From the NCBI GenBank assembly GCA_947452875.1, contig CANGEZ010000165.1:1-5460 (forward strand): a stretch of 5,460 nt of DNA. The letters are read 5' to 3'. Origin of the DNA: Chitinophagaceae bacterium. Lineage in GTDB: Bacteria; Bacteroidota; Bacteroidia; Chitinophagales; Chitinophagaceae. This document shows, piece after piece, positions 1 through 5,460 of the stretch. Position 1 is the first letter of the stretch, and each line of letters starts with the position of its first letter. The notes under the pieces were generated by a model. The model made no database searches. It saw only the letters and a program-made list of their open reading frames with translations, and had not been told where the DNA came from. The position numbers were made by a program, and so were the translations under genes.

Positions 1-563
1 TTCGCCGCCGGCACACTAATCGTTCCAACGGATTCGAGTATACGCCAGTTCCTAAAATCCTGACTGGCTTCCATCCCTTTACCACTAATCACTTCGGTTT
101 TGGTTCTGATGCGAACAGGCTTGTCGGTGTAAAACTCTTTTCCGGTGCGATTGCGGTCCCAATAGAGCTCATCGCATTGGAGCGTATCGCCTTTGCCCAT
201 ATTAATAACAACAACAGAGTCTTTCAAAAACACTACACTTTGGTATTGTTTGTATTTGCCGTAATGCGCATCCAGCGTGCTTTCTATCTTTGAAGAGTCG
301 TTGTAAAAATCTGCATGTAAGGTCAATGGAAATTCTACATAAGGAACAGACTCTGCTACATTAAGCATTAAAGGGGCATGTAAAATGGCTTTCGTTTTTC
401 CGCCAATGGTATAATTTAAAACAACTGTTCTTGCTTCTTCAATACCTACTTTCTTTGCACTTAGATTTTTTATTTTGTCTGCATCATTCTCACAACCCCA
501 TAAAAAAATGCAGCTTAAAATCATAACTGCATTTGAAATTTTATGTAAAGAAATTCTTTTCAT
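1..563 (-). CDS. lptC: LPS export periplasmic protein LptC (3' end cut by window edge)
   Basis: My own translation gives 187 codons from ATG at 563-561 with no stop before the left edge. Residues 1-24 form a signal: positive start MKRISLHK, hydrophobic core, then LWGC with Cys24 as the likely lipidated residue, so this is a predicted lipoprotein; Trp at -2 is unusual for a lipobox. The rest is polar and strand-rich and fits the LptC beta-jellyroll: residues 78-104 (EFPLTLHADFYND then HYGKY), 111-151 (FLKDSVVVIN, GDTLQCDELYWD, FYTDKPVRI) and 160-182 (SGKGMEASQDFRNWRI, then ESVGTI). The family role is to take lipopolysaccharide from LptBFG and pass it to the LptA bridge. The last visible motif normally lies close to the C-terminus, so probably only a few residues are missing. 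The gene starts 23 bp after the barrel-protein stop and is likely in the same transcript. No Shine-Dalgarno sequence is visible. Confidence 0.88.
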   Translation of the reverse strand, partial: MKRISLHKISNAVMILSCIFLWGCENDADKIKNLSAKKVGIEEARTVVLNYTIGGKTKAILHAPLMLNVAESVPYVEFPLTLHADFYNDSSKIESTLDAHYGKYKQYQSVVFLKDSVVVINMGKGDTLQCDELYWDRNRTGKEFYTDKPVRIRTKTEVISGKGMEASQDFRNWRILESVGTISVPAA

Positions 564-586
564 CTGAAAGTGTAACAGCAAATAAA

Positions 587-1963
587 TTAATCATAGTTTC
601 TTTTCTGAAACCATCTTGCATTCATGGAAATACCAAAATTAATTCTTGTGTAATTTTCTCTTAAGCCAAAAGAAGTTTCATTTCCTCTCGCGCCAACTTC
701 CAAAGAAGTATTAAGCGTTACATATTCACCTCTGCTTTGAATAAATCTTGGTGTAGTTAAAGGAAAACTCGCTCCCATAGTGAATGCATAATTAACCCTT
801 GGAGTTACAATTTTTACATATTCCTGATTGTAGAAAAAGCCCGCTCTGTACTTCACATAATCACGGTATTTGTTAGTAGCCGAATTCAATTTTGCAGGAT
901 AAAATTCCGCACCTGCTCTTATAACCCAAGTGTTCTGGGTATTGTCTGTTTGACCATAATAGGTATAGTCTTTCCAATTTGTCATTTCAAAATCAGCACC
1001 AATGAGCCAGTTGTGATTTTTACTGTTATAAGCAAAACCGGCACCATAAGTGGCAGGTAAAACAACTTTTCCGGGAACATCATTAGTAACGGAAACACTG
1101 TCAATTCTAATCGTTCCACCACTCGCATCATAACCATAGGTTTCGTTGATGGTATTTTGTTTGGCATTAAGGTTTTGCTTTAAAGTAGCATAAGCTCCTA
1201 TTCTAAGTGCGCCTGTTTGGTTGATATTCATTTTGTACTGAAATCCTGTTGTCAGAAACACCCCACCAAAACGACTTGCCACTTCAGTATTTCCCCTATA
1301 ATAAGCAACTGAATCATTAATTAAGCTAAGTCTGGTGCTGTAATCTTTATATGCAAAAGTGTATCCTGAACTGACGCCCAAACAAATTTCATTCTTGTAT
1401 TTTCCTTTGCCAATTTTACGAATACCCGTACTAAAGTTCACTTGATTGACACCGCCATTTCCTTCGTAAAGTGTGTTGGCGCTATCTATATTGCTAATTC
1501 TGTTGTTGTCTTCAATTTTATAACTAATACGTGATATTGGTTTCAACCCAAAACTCATACCCCAAGTAGTTCCTTTCTTTTCCATTTTTGGACTGGAGAT
1601 TGGAAAGGCAAGTTGCAAATAAGACATCACAACGTTTGTAGATTTGTATTTATCGGTATTGCTGGTACTTTTCAAACTCCTGACATTTACTTCACCACCT
1701 ACATCAAAAATGGTATTCGAAAAATTCTTTGTGTTAGACATGTTGCCCAAAGCAGCAGGATTGATCAAATTGACATTGAATGGAGATCCAATTATGCCAT
1801 AATCAGAATAGGCTGCGGAAAATCCTCCCATAGCCCTGTTGACTATATTTTGTCCGGATAACAAATCTCCGATACCATATCTGCTGTAAGGTGAGTTGTC
1901 TTGTGCCTGAATTTCAGTGATTGAAAAAGCAACTAAAATCAGTAATATAATTTTTCTAAGCAT
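587..1963 (-). CDS. Outer-membrane beta-barrel protein, SPYSRYG family, FadL/OMPP1-like N-terminus
   Basis: This is a 458-residue protein with a clear signal peptide (MLRKIILLILVAFSITEIQA, likely cleaved before Gln21). The mature start DNSPYSRYGIGDL resembles a Bacteroidota outer-membrane family I recall next to coaX. Residues 42-72 (NRAMGGFSAAYSD, then NLINPAAL) resemble the N-terminal plug of FadL/OMPP1 and PorV-type barrels. The rest alternates polar and hydrophobic strands with polar loops, for example GTTWGMSFGLKP and YGAGFAYNSKNHNWLIGADF, and ends in a terminal-strand-like NFGISMNARWF before KRNYD. A 14-strand barrel is an inference. The reading frame stays open upstream to 2068, but I chose ATG at 1963-1961 because the signal peptide begins there; the longer version would bury it and overlap coaX by 113 bp. 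It overlaps the coaX stop by 8 bp, suggesting translational coupling. The substrate is unknown; a porin, lipid transporter or assembly factor are all possible. Confidence 0.82.
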   Translation of the reverse strand: MLRKIILLILVAFSITEIQAQDNSPYSRYGIGDLLSGQNIVNRAMGGFSAAYSDYGIIGSPFNVNLINPAALGNMSNTKNFSNTIFDVGGEVNVRSLKSTSNTDKYKSTNVVMSYLQLAFPISSPKMEKKGTTWGMSFGLKPISRISYKIEDNNRISNIDSANTLYEGNGGVNQVNFSTGIRKIGKGKYKNEICLGVSSGYTFAYKDYSTRLSLINDSVAYYRGNTEVASRFGGVFLTTGFQYKMNINQTGALRIGAYATLKQNLNAKQNTINETYGYDASGGTIRIDSVSVTNDVPGKVVLPATYGAGFAYNSKNHNWLIGADFEMTNWKDYTYYGQTDNTQNTWVIRAGAEFYPAKLNSATNKYRDYVKYRAGFFYNQEYVKIVTPRVNYAFTMGASFPLTTPRFIQSRGEYVTLNTSLEVGARGNETSFGLRENYTRINFGISMNARWFQKRNYD

Positions 1964-2687
1964 GTTGATGGTTAAGTTCGCTGAGCGCATACAATCCCTT
2001 GTATAAAAAATAAATGTCGGCAAATATCTTGTTTTTAAGTTGACTGGCAAAATAGGGGGCATCGCCACCGGTTAAAACGGCGTTAAAGTTCCCAAATTTT
2101 TCTTCGTATTTTTCGATGAAACCATTGATTTCATTGGTGATTCCGAAGATTACGCCCGATTGAAGATTTGTTTTGGTATCATAGCCAATAAGGGGAAGAT
2201 TTTTATCCAATGAAACCAAAGGCAGTTTTGCCGTATAGTCATGCATAGCTTTGAATCGCATTTCCATTCCGGGTGAAATAGCACCTCCCAAAAATTGTGA
2301 TTGCGAATTGATGAAATTGTAAGTAATACATGTCCCGATTCCGATGATCAAATTGTTTTTTCCGGGAAATTCGGCACAAGCAGCGGCCATCAATGCCAAT
2401 CGGTCGGTGCCAATGGTTTCCGGTTTTCCTGCAGCAATTTTAAAATTGATCTTACTTTCACTAGTTAGTTTGTGAAAATGGGTTTTGGATGCTAAAAAGT
2501 TTTCTATTTCAGGATTGTGATGTACAACAGAAGCCAAGATGGTTTTATCAGGATTGTATTTTTCAACGGCAGCTGAAATGGATTCGATGCTGTCGTTATC
2601 AAAGCTAATTTCTTCAAGGAATGAATCATTTGTAAAGACGCCGGCCTTTAAACGGGTATTTCCAAAATCGAAGCAGAGAGTTATCAT
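1956..2687 (-). CDS. coaX: Type III pantothenate kinase
   Basis: CoaX phosphorylates pantothenate with ATP, the first step of coenzyme A synthesis in the cytoplasm. At 243 residues it has normal length for this ASKHA-fold family. Visible motifs in order are: phosphate loop DFGNTRLKAG at 7-16; GTDR at 93-96, where Asp95 is the expected catalytic base; GIGTCIT at 116-122, ATP-binding; GGAISPGMEMRFKAM at 134-148; DTKTNLQSG at 170-178, where Thr171 should touch substrate; and LTGGDA at 205-210. One oddity: the family usually has Asp two residues before the GT pair (DxGT), which binds the monovalent cation, but here it is Gly116. A frequent Asp in the following ITYDF stretch is Asn124. The rest of the active site looks intact, so the enzyme is probably functional. 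ATG at 2687-2685 is placed at the family's usual N-terminus. Its 3' end overlaps the next gene by 8 bp. Confidence 0.95.
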   Translation of the reverse strand: MITLCFDFGNTRLKAGVFTNDSFLEEISFDNDSIESISAAVEKYNPDKTILASVVHHNPEIENFLASKTHFHKLTSESKINFKIAAGKPETIGTDRLALMAAACAEFPGKNNLIIGIGTCITYNFINSQSQFLGGAISPGMEMRFKAMHDYTAKLPLVSLDKNLPLIGYDTKTNLQSGVIFGITNEINGFIEKYEEKFGNFNAVLTGGDAPYFASQLKNKIFADIYFLYKGLYALSELNHQHA

Positions 2688-2794
2688 CGTGTGTATTAGC
2701 GCTTAAGTACTAAGGTAGTAAACTTTAATGATTGGCTGTTTTCTATAGATTGACAATGTTTGGTGTTTGGACGCTGCGCTCGTTTGTAGTTTTT

Positions 2795-2832
2795 TGTTTG
2801 TTCAAAAGGATAATTCAGTTTCTGAACAAACA
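2795..2832. repeat. 10-bp perfect inverted repeat with 18-nt loop
   Basis: TGTTTGTTCA at 2795-2804 is exactly matched by its reverse complement TGAACAAACA at 2823-2832. It lies in the gap between the LON gene and coaX, about 110 bp upstream of the coaX start. A run of T does not follow the stem on the minus strand, so it is not a standard terminator for the LON gene. On the plus strand only TTTT follows and no gene reads into it. It could be an mRNA hairpin, a two-half-site protein-binding site, or part of a decayed intergenic repeat. Confidence 0.6.
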
Positions 2833-2865
2833 TTTTGAACTTATTGAACACCGAACCTCTTGAAC
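2822..2865. repeat. Degenerate array of short TTGAAC repeats
   Basis: Five GAAC cores occur within about 44 bp, at 2824, 2837, 2846, 2853 and 2862. Three are in exact TTGAAC context (2835-2840, 2844-2849, 2860-2865); the others are CTGAAC and CCGAAC. Spacings of 13, 9, 7 and 9 bp are irregular, so this is not a tidy tandem repeat. The array shares its first unit with the right arm of the neighbouring inverted repeat. Similar GAAC-rich intergenic stretches are something I recall from Bacteroidota genomes, but that is memory only. No function can be assigned. Confidence 0.5.
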
Positions 2866-2869
2866 TATC

Positions 2870-2898
2870 TTCCCCCCTTGGGGGAATTAAAGGGGGCT
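2870..2898 (-). repeat. C/G-block intergenic element directly after the LON-gene stop
   Basis: Read on the minus strand, the LON-gene stop codon TGA is followed at once by AGCCCCCTTTAATT, then CCCCCAAGGGGGGAA. There are two C5 blocks (2892-2896 and 2880-2884) and one G6 block (2872-2877). The G block can pair with either C block, giving alternative hairpins, one with an impossibly tight 2-nt loop unless it frays. It is strikingly GC-rich against an AT-rich background. I recall near-identical elements scattered through Bacteroidota intergenic regions. It could act as a weak terminator for the glycosyltransferase-LON pair, but no T-run follows on the minus strand. Confidence 0.55.
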
Positions 2899-3534
2899 TC
2901 AAAACTCAAAACCCTCCAAATTTTTAAAATGCCCATTCAGTTGGATTTTCTTTTTCAACGATTCCATTTCACCAACTACAGAAAGCATTTTAGTAAGATG
3001 TCTTTTCAAAAACTCTTGTCGATGCAATTCATTTTCATAACTGAGAATTTGAAATTCCTCTTCAATGGATAAGCCCACATGATGAGCAATGTCATAGCTG
3101 TTCAATTCCTCATCTGGCTTGCCGAAATCCTTGGAAACCTGGAGATGAGTATGAATCTTCCTAGTGCTTTCGATGATTTTTTTCATCATGGAGGCACTGC
3201 CATTTTGATAATTGGGTTGGTAGTTTACAATGGCACCACTGTATAATTTATCTGGAATCTCTTTCACCATTTCCAACATATTGAATATGCTGATGCCTTT
3301 TGTTTTGATATCCATTTTCCCGTCTTCATATTCTTTGGAGATTTCAGTTATTTCCATCAAGGTGCCTTTTTCAGACACTTTGTTGTTCATCACTACAGGA
3401 ATGCCAAATGTTTTTTTTGCATGAAAACATTCAGTAATCAACTGCTTGTATCTCGGTTCGAAAATATGTAGGTTAAGTTTTTCTCCGGGAAACACTACAA
3501 GTGCCAGTGGAAATATTGGAATGAAGTTGGTCAT
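2899..3534 (-). CDS. Stand-alone LON substrate-binding domain protein
   Basis: This 211-residue cytoplasmic protein matches the N-terminal substrate-binding domain of Lon protease (PF02190-type). Residues 5-34 read IPIFPLALVVFPGEKLNLHI followed by FEPRYKQLI, the family signature. GKMDIKTKGISIFNML at 72-87 matches the second conserved block (G-x-[ML]-D...G...F). The C-terminal half (about 113-200) is charged and helical, as in the helical part of the Lon N-domain. There is no ATPase (AAA+) module and no Ser-Lys protease module, so it cannot be a protease itself. Proteins of this type are widespread in bacteria and poorly characterised; a substrate adaptor or a folding role is inference. The ATG at 3534-3532 follows the glycosyltransferase stop by only 2 bp, which indicates one transcript and probably coupled translation. 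The gene contains an A8 run in coding sense (3411-3418), reading Lys-Lys, without disturbing the frame. Confidence 0.88.
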   Translation of the reverse strand: MTNFIPIFPLALVVFPGEKLNLHIFEPRYKQLITECFHAKKTFGIPVVMNNKVSEKGTLMEITEISKEYEDGKMDIKTKGISIFNMLEMVKEIPDKLYSGAIVNYQPNYQNGSASMMKKIIESTRKIHTHLQVSKDFGKPDEELNSYDIAHHVGLSIEEEFQILSYENELHRQEFLKRHLTKMLSVVGEMESLKKKIQLNGHFKNLEGFEF

Positions 3535-3536
3535 GA

Positions 3537-4526
3537 TTAAAATCTGTTGATATTTTTTTCTGACAGGTATTGTTGAATAGCTTTTACTGTTTCTTTAAAG
3601 GGAATCATTTTTCCTTTAGCTGAAGCCAGTTGATTGAAAGCTGATTTTGAGGCTTTCATTTTTTTTAGGGTAGATAAAAAATCGGTAACAGACTTTAAAA
3701 AATAAAATCTTCCGGAAAGCAGTCGAATGGCTATTTCAGGAAATAATTGAAGATACCAGAAGAACAATTCGATTCCTTCCAAATGTATGGCATGCAGATA
3801 CATTTTATTCCGGTAATAAATTCTGTTGATGTATTTCTTTTTGTTTTTTGATTTGATGGTCACCGATAGCTTATGTCTGCAAATGGCTTCATGCTCGTAA
3901 TAACATTTCCATCCGAGTCTCCAGGCTCTAACAGACAATTCAAAATCTTCCACATAAAATGGAGCGAACAATTCATCAAATCCACCAAGTTGTATCAATT
4001 TCTCTCCTGAAACAAGCGCATTGGCTCCCGACAAATACATCGAGTACATATATCCGTTATGTGTATCTGAAACAGGGATATAATTGCCACTGGTTTTTAT
4101 TTTCGCGCCATGAAATTCCGGATACTTCCCTCCATCTTGTATTCGGTTATCATTCCAGCCGATGATGCGGCCCATCACACCAAATGTGTCAGGTAATTCA
4201 AAATATCGTAACAGCGGTTTGAAATAGTTGGCCTCCAGCTTTACATCATTATTCAAAAGCAGCAGATATTCATATTTGGAGGCAATAATTCCTTTATTGA
4301 TTGTTGGTGAAAATCCCTTGTTGGTCGTTGACTCAACCAGTATTATTTCGGGATACTTTTCCGCAATCATTTTTATAGAGTCATCAGTAGAGCAATCGTC
4401 TGAAATAATAATCTCATTGGGAAGCCCTGTAGCAAACAATGCTTGTGTGACAGAAGGAAGAATCTCATTCAGCAACTGACTGCCGTTGTAATTGGGAATT
4501 ATTACTGATATGCCTTTTGGTCTCAA
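3537..4526 (-). CDS. Family 2 glycosyltransferase
   Basis: This 329-residue protein has a GT-A fold, inverting, nucleotide-sugar-using transferase domain. Seen in order: ISVIIPNYNG at 6-15; IISDDCSTDDS at 40-50, for nucleotide binding; TNKGFSPTINKGI at 68-80; LLLLNNDV at 88-95, the DXD-equivalent metal site; SGANALVSGEKLIQLGGFDE at 166-185; and FYVEDFELSVRAWRLGWK at 190-207, with Glu193-Asp194 as the expected catalytic base region. After the catalytic domain, residues 235-275 carry RNKMYL and an aromatic, hydrophobic stretch (LFFWYLQLF) that may lie on the inner membrane. The GGFDE...ED layout is typical of enzymes using dTDP-rhamnose-like or other deoxysugar donors for O-antigen or capsule, but donor and acceptor cannot be read here. 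The start is TTG at 4526-4524: the frame is closed by TAA at 4541-4539 and the next in-frame ATG is at residue 53, inside the fold. It is the first gene of the minus-strand group. Confidence 0.9.
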   Translation of the reverse strand: MRPKGISVIIPNYNGSQLLNEILPSVTQALFATGLPNEIIISDDCSTDDSIKMIAEKYPEIILVESTTNKGFSPTINKGIIASKYEYLLLLNNDVKLEANYFKPLLRYFELPDTFGVMGRIIGWNDNRIQDGGKYPEFHGAKIKTSGNYIPVSDTHNGYMYSMYLSGANALVSGEKLIQLGGFDELFAPFYVEDFELSVRAWRLGWKCYYEHEAICRHKLSVTIKSKNKKKYINRIYYRNKMYLHAIHLEGIELFFWYLQLFPEIAIRLLSGRFYFLKSVTDFLSTLKKMKASKSAFNQLASAKGKMIPFKETVKAIQQYLSEKNINRF

Positions 4527-4547
4527 ATGGAATTCGCTTTATGCATG

Positions 4548-4554
4548 CAAAGTA
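4548..4554 (-). promoter_or_regulatory. Possible -7 element for the glycosyltransferase gene
   Basis: On the minus strand TACTTTG lies 21 bp upstream of the TTG start. It resembles the Bacteroidota -7 consensus TAnnTTTG, but one base is missing from the spacer. No TTTG-type -33 element sits at the expected distance. Transcription would begin around 4542, leaving a leader of roughly 15 nt. This is a weak candidate. Confidence 0.25.
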
Positions 4555-4610
4555 ACAGCTTTGAGCGTTCTTATTTTAATAATCAGGCTTCATTTTTGAA
4601 TTATTGATGC

Positions 4611-4618
4611 TATATTAG
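4611..4618 (+). promoter_or_regulatory. Possible -7 element for meaB
   Basis: TATATTAG matches the Bacteroidota -7 consensus TAnnTTTG at all fixed positions but one. It ends only 4 bp before the meaB ATG, so use of this site would give a nearly leaderless mRNA. The nearest TTTG (4595-4598) is 12 bp upstream, closer than the roughly 19-21 bp usual for the -33 element. This is a weak candidate. Confidence 0.25.
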
Positions 4619-4622
4619 CGGT

Positions 4623-5460
4623 ATGTGGTCAGCAATTTCAGAAAAAATAAATCAGGGTGATATCAAAGCATTGGCAAGAGCCATTTCGCTTGTAGAAAAT
4701 GAAGCAGAAGGATATGCTGATTTTTTGCAATCTTTATCTCATACTTCTTCTAATAATATTATCGGAATCACAGGTCCACCTGGTGCTGGTAAAAGTACTT
4801 TAACAGACTCGTTGATTGCCGAATTTGTTGCTTCAGGAAAAAAAGTAGCAGTGCTTTGCGTTGATCCTTCCTCCCCATTTAATTTAGGGGCTTTACTTGG
4901 CGACAGAATCAGAATGAGTGAATGGTACGACAATCCCAATGTATATATTCGTTCACTCGCTTCACGTGGTTCTATGGGTGGATTGCATCCCAAAATCATG
5001 GAAATAGCTGATGTTATAAAAGCAGCTCATTACGATTATATCATCATTGAAACGGTAGGTGTAGGACAAAGTGAAGTTGAAATAGCAGGACTTGCTGACA
5101 CTACTGTTGTGGTGCTGGTCCCAGAATCAGGTGATGAAATTCAAACCATGAAAGCAGGCCTAATGGAAATTGCAGATATTTTCGTTGTCAACAAAGCCGA
5201 CAGACCGGGTTCTGAGGCTTTCGTAAATAATTTACGTTTGATGCTGGCTCCGGCTTTTAAAAACAGTAATAAACAAATACCTATTCTAAAAACAGTGGCT
5301 TCGAATAAAGAAGGTATAGCTGAATTAAAGGAGTGTATCATCAATAGTTTACAAAATGAAAACAACGACAGGAAATATCACCTGGCAGCAGAAAAAGCCT
5401 ATCAACTCATTAGAAATGCCCGTATGTCTGACATTGATAAAGCTGCACTAAAAACCAAAA
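4623..5460 (+). CDS. meaB: MeaB/ArgK-type GTPase, methylmalonyl-CoA mutase chaperone (3' end cut by window edge)
   Basis: I read 279 codons from ATG at 4623 with no stop before the right edge. MeaB is a SIMIBI-class G-protein that loads and protects adenosylcobalamin in methylmalonyl-CoA mutase, gating exchange of damaged cofactor. Motifs: GITGPPGAGKST at 48-59 (P-loop); VDPSSPFNLGALLGDRIRM at 80-98 (DPSSP and switch I); SLASRGSMGGL at 111-121; ETVGVGQSE at 143-151 (switch II); GDEIQTMKAGLMEIADIF at 170-187; and NKAD at 190-193 (guanine specificity). About 50 or more C-terminal residues, including the dimerisation arm, are expected beyond the window given the usual length of about 330. Switch I reads FNLGALLGDRIRM where proteobacterial members read roughly xTGGSILGDKTRM. 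The start is fixed by an in-frame TGA at 4605-4607 and by the lack of another ATG before codon 98. It is divergent from the glycosyltransferase; the mutase genes are not in view. Confidence 0.93.
   Translation, partial: MWSAISEKINQGDIKALARAISLVENEAEGYADFLQSLSHTSSNNIIGITGPPGAGKSTLTDSLIAEFVASGKKVAVLCVDPSSPFNLGALLGDRIRMSEWYDNPNVYIRSLASRGSMGGLHPKIMEIADVIKAAHYDYIIIETVGVGQSEVEIAGLADTTVVVLVPESGDEIQTMKAGLMEIADIFVVNKADRPGSEAFVNNLRLMLAPAFKNSNKQIPILKTVASNKEGIAELKECIINSLQNENNDRKYHLAAEKAYQLIRNARMSDIDKAALKTK

Noticed and set aside
1964..2068. 35-residue N-terminal extension of the barrel protein
   Set aside because: It lies entirely within coaX in another frame and would place the clear signal peptide internally.
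2701..2730. TACCTTAG on the minus strand as a coaX -7 element
   Set aside because: It matches the consensus imperfectly and has no TTTG at a suitable upstream distance, so I could not support it as a promoter.
2696..2902. 68-residue minus-strand reading frame in the LON-coaX gap
   Set aside because: It starts at TTG inside the LON stop region, and its N-terminus is just a translation of the C/G-block repeat; the rest is low-complexity intergenic sequence with no domain-like features.
3172..3190. GATGA-T7-CATC palindrome-like stretch
   Set aside because: It is explained by codons for Met-Met-Lys-Lys-Ile-Ile in the LON-domain gene.
3411..3418. T8 run (A8 in coding sense) in the LON-domain gene as a phase-variation tract
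   Set aside because: The frame is intact, the run encodes Lys-Lys, and such A runs are common in AT-rich coding sequence; it is not a convincing contingency locus.
4739..4999. Minus-strand reading frames inside meaB (also 5141-5365)
   Set aside because: They are antisense to a strongly conserved GTPase frame and show no recognisable motifs.

Overview
The window looks like a conserved chromosomal stretch from an AT-rich Bacteroidota genome, probably Sphingobacteriia/Chitinophagia-like. This is judged from gene content and protein style only. The signs are a type III pantothenate kinase followed by an outer-membrane protein whose mature N-terminus reads QDNSPYSRYG, then LptC; a MeaB GTPase with a Bacteroidota-looking switch region; and starts without recognisable Shine-Dalgarno sequences.

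Layout. Five genes lie on the minus strand and read from about 4526 down to the left edge: a family 2 glycosyltransferase (4526-3537), a stand-alone LON-domain protein (3534-2899), a 211-bp gap holding three kinds of repeat, coaX (2687-1956), an outer-membrane beta-barrel protein (1963-587, overlapping the coaX end by 8 bp), and lptC (563 to beyond the left edge). A 96-bp divergent intergenic region (4527-4622) separates them from meaB on the plus strand (4623 to beyond the right edge).

How the genes fit together. The glycosyltransferase and LON genes are 2 bp apart and almost certainly co-transcribed. The coaX, outer-membrane protein and lptC genes are equally tight. Read-through across the repeat-bearing gap is possible but not shown. 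The left half suggests an envelope theme: LptC carries lipopolysaccharide across the periplasm, the barrel protein sits in the outer membrane, and the glycosyltransferase may build surface polysaccharide. CoaX makes 4'-phosphopantothenate for coenzyme A. MeaB protects the B12-dependent methylmalonyl-CoA mutase, so the two ends of the window touch CoA metabolism, probably by coincidence.

I see no mobile element, CRISPR array, RNA gene or defence system, and no convincing undescribed system. The points most worth checking are a substituted cation-binding position in CoaX, the uncharacterised barrel protein in the coaX-lptC locus, the repeat cluster between the LON gene and coaX, and the non-ATG start of the glycosyltransferase.
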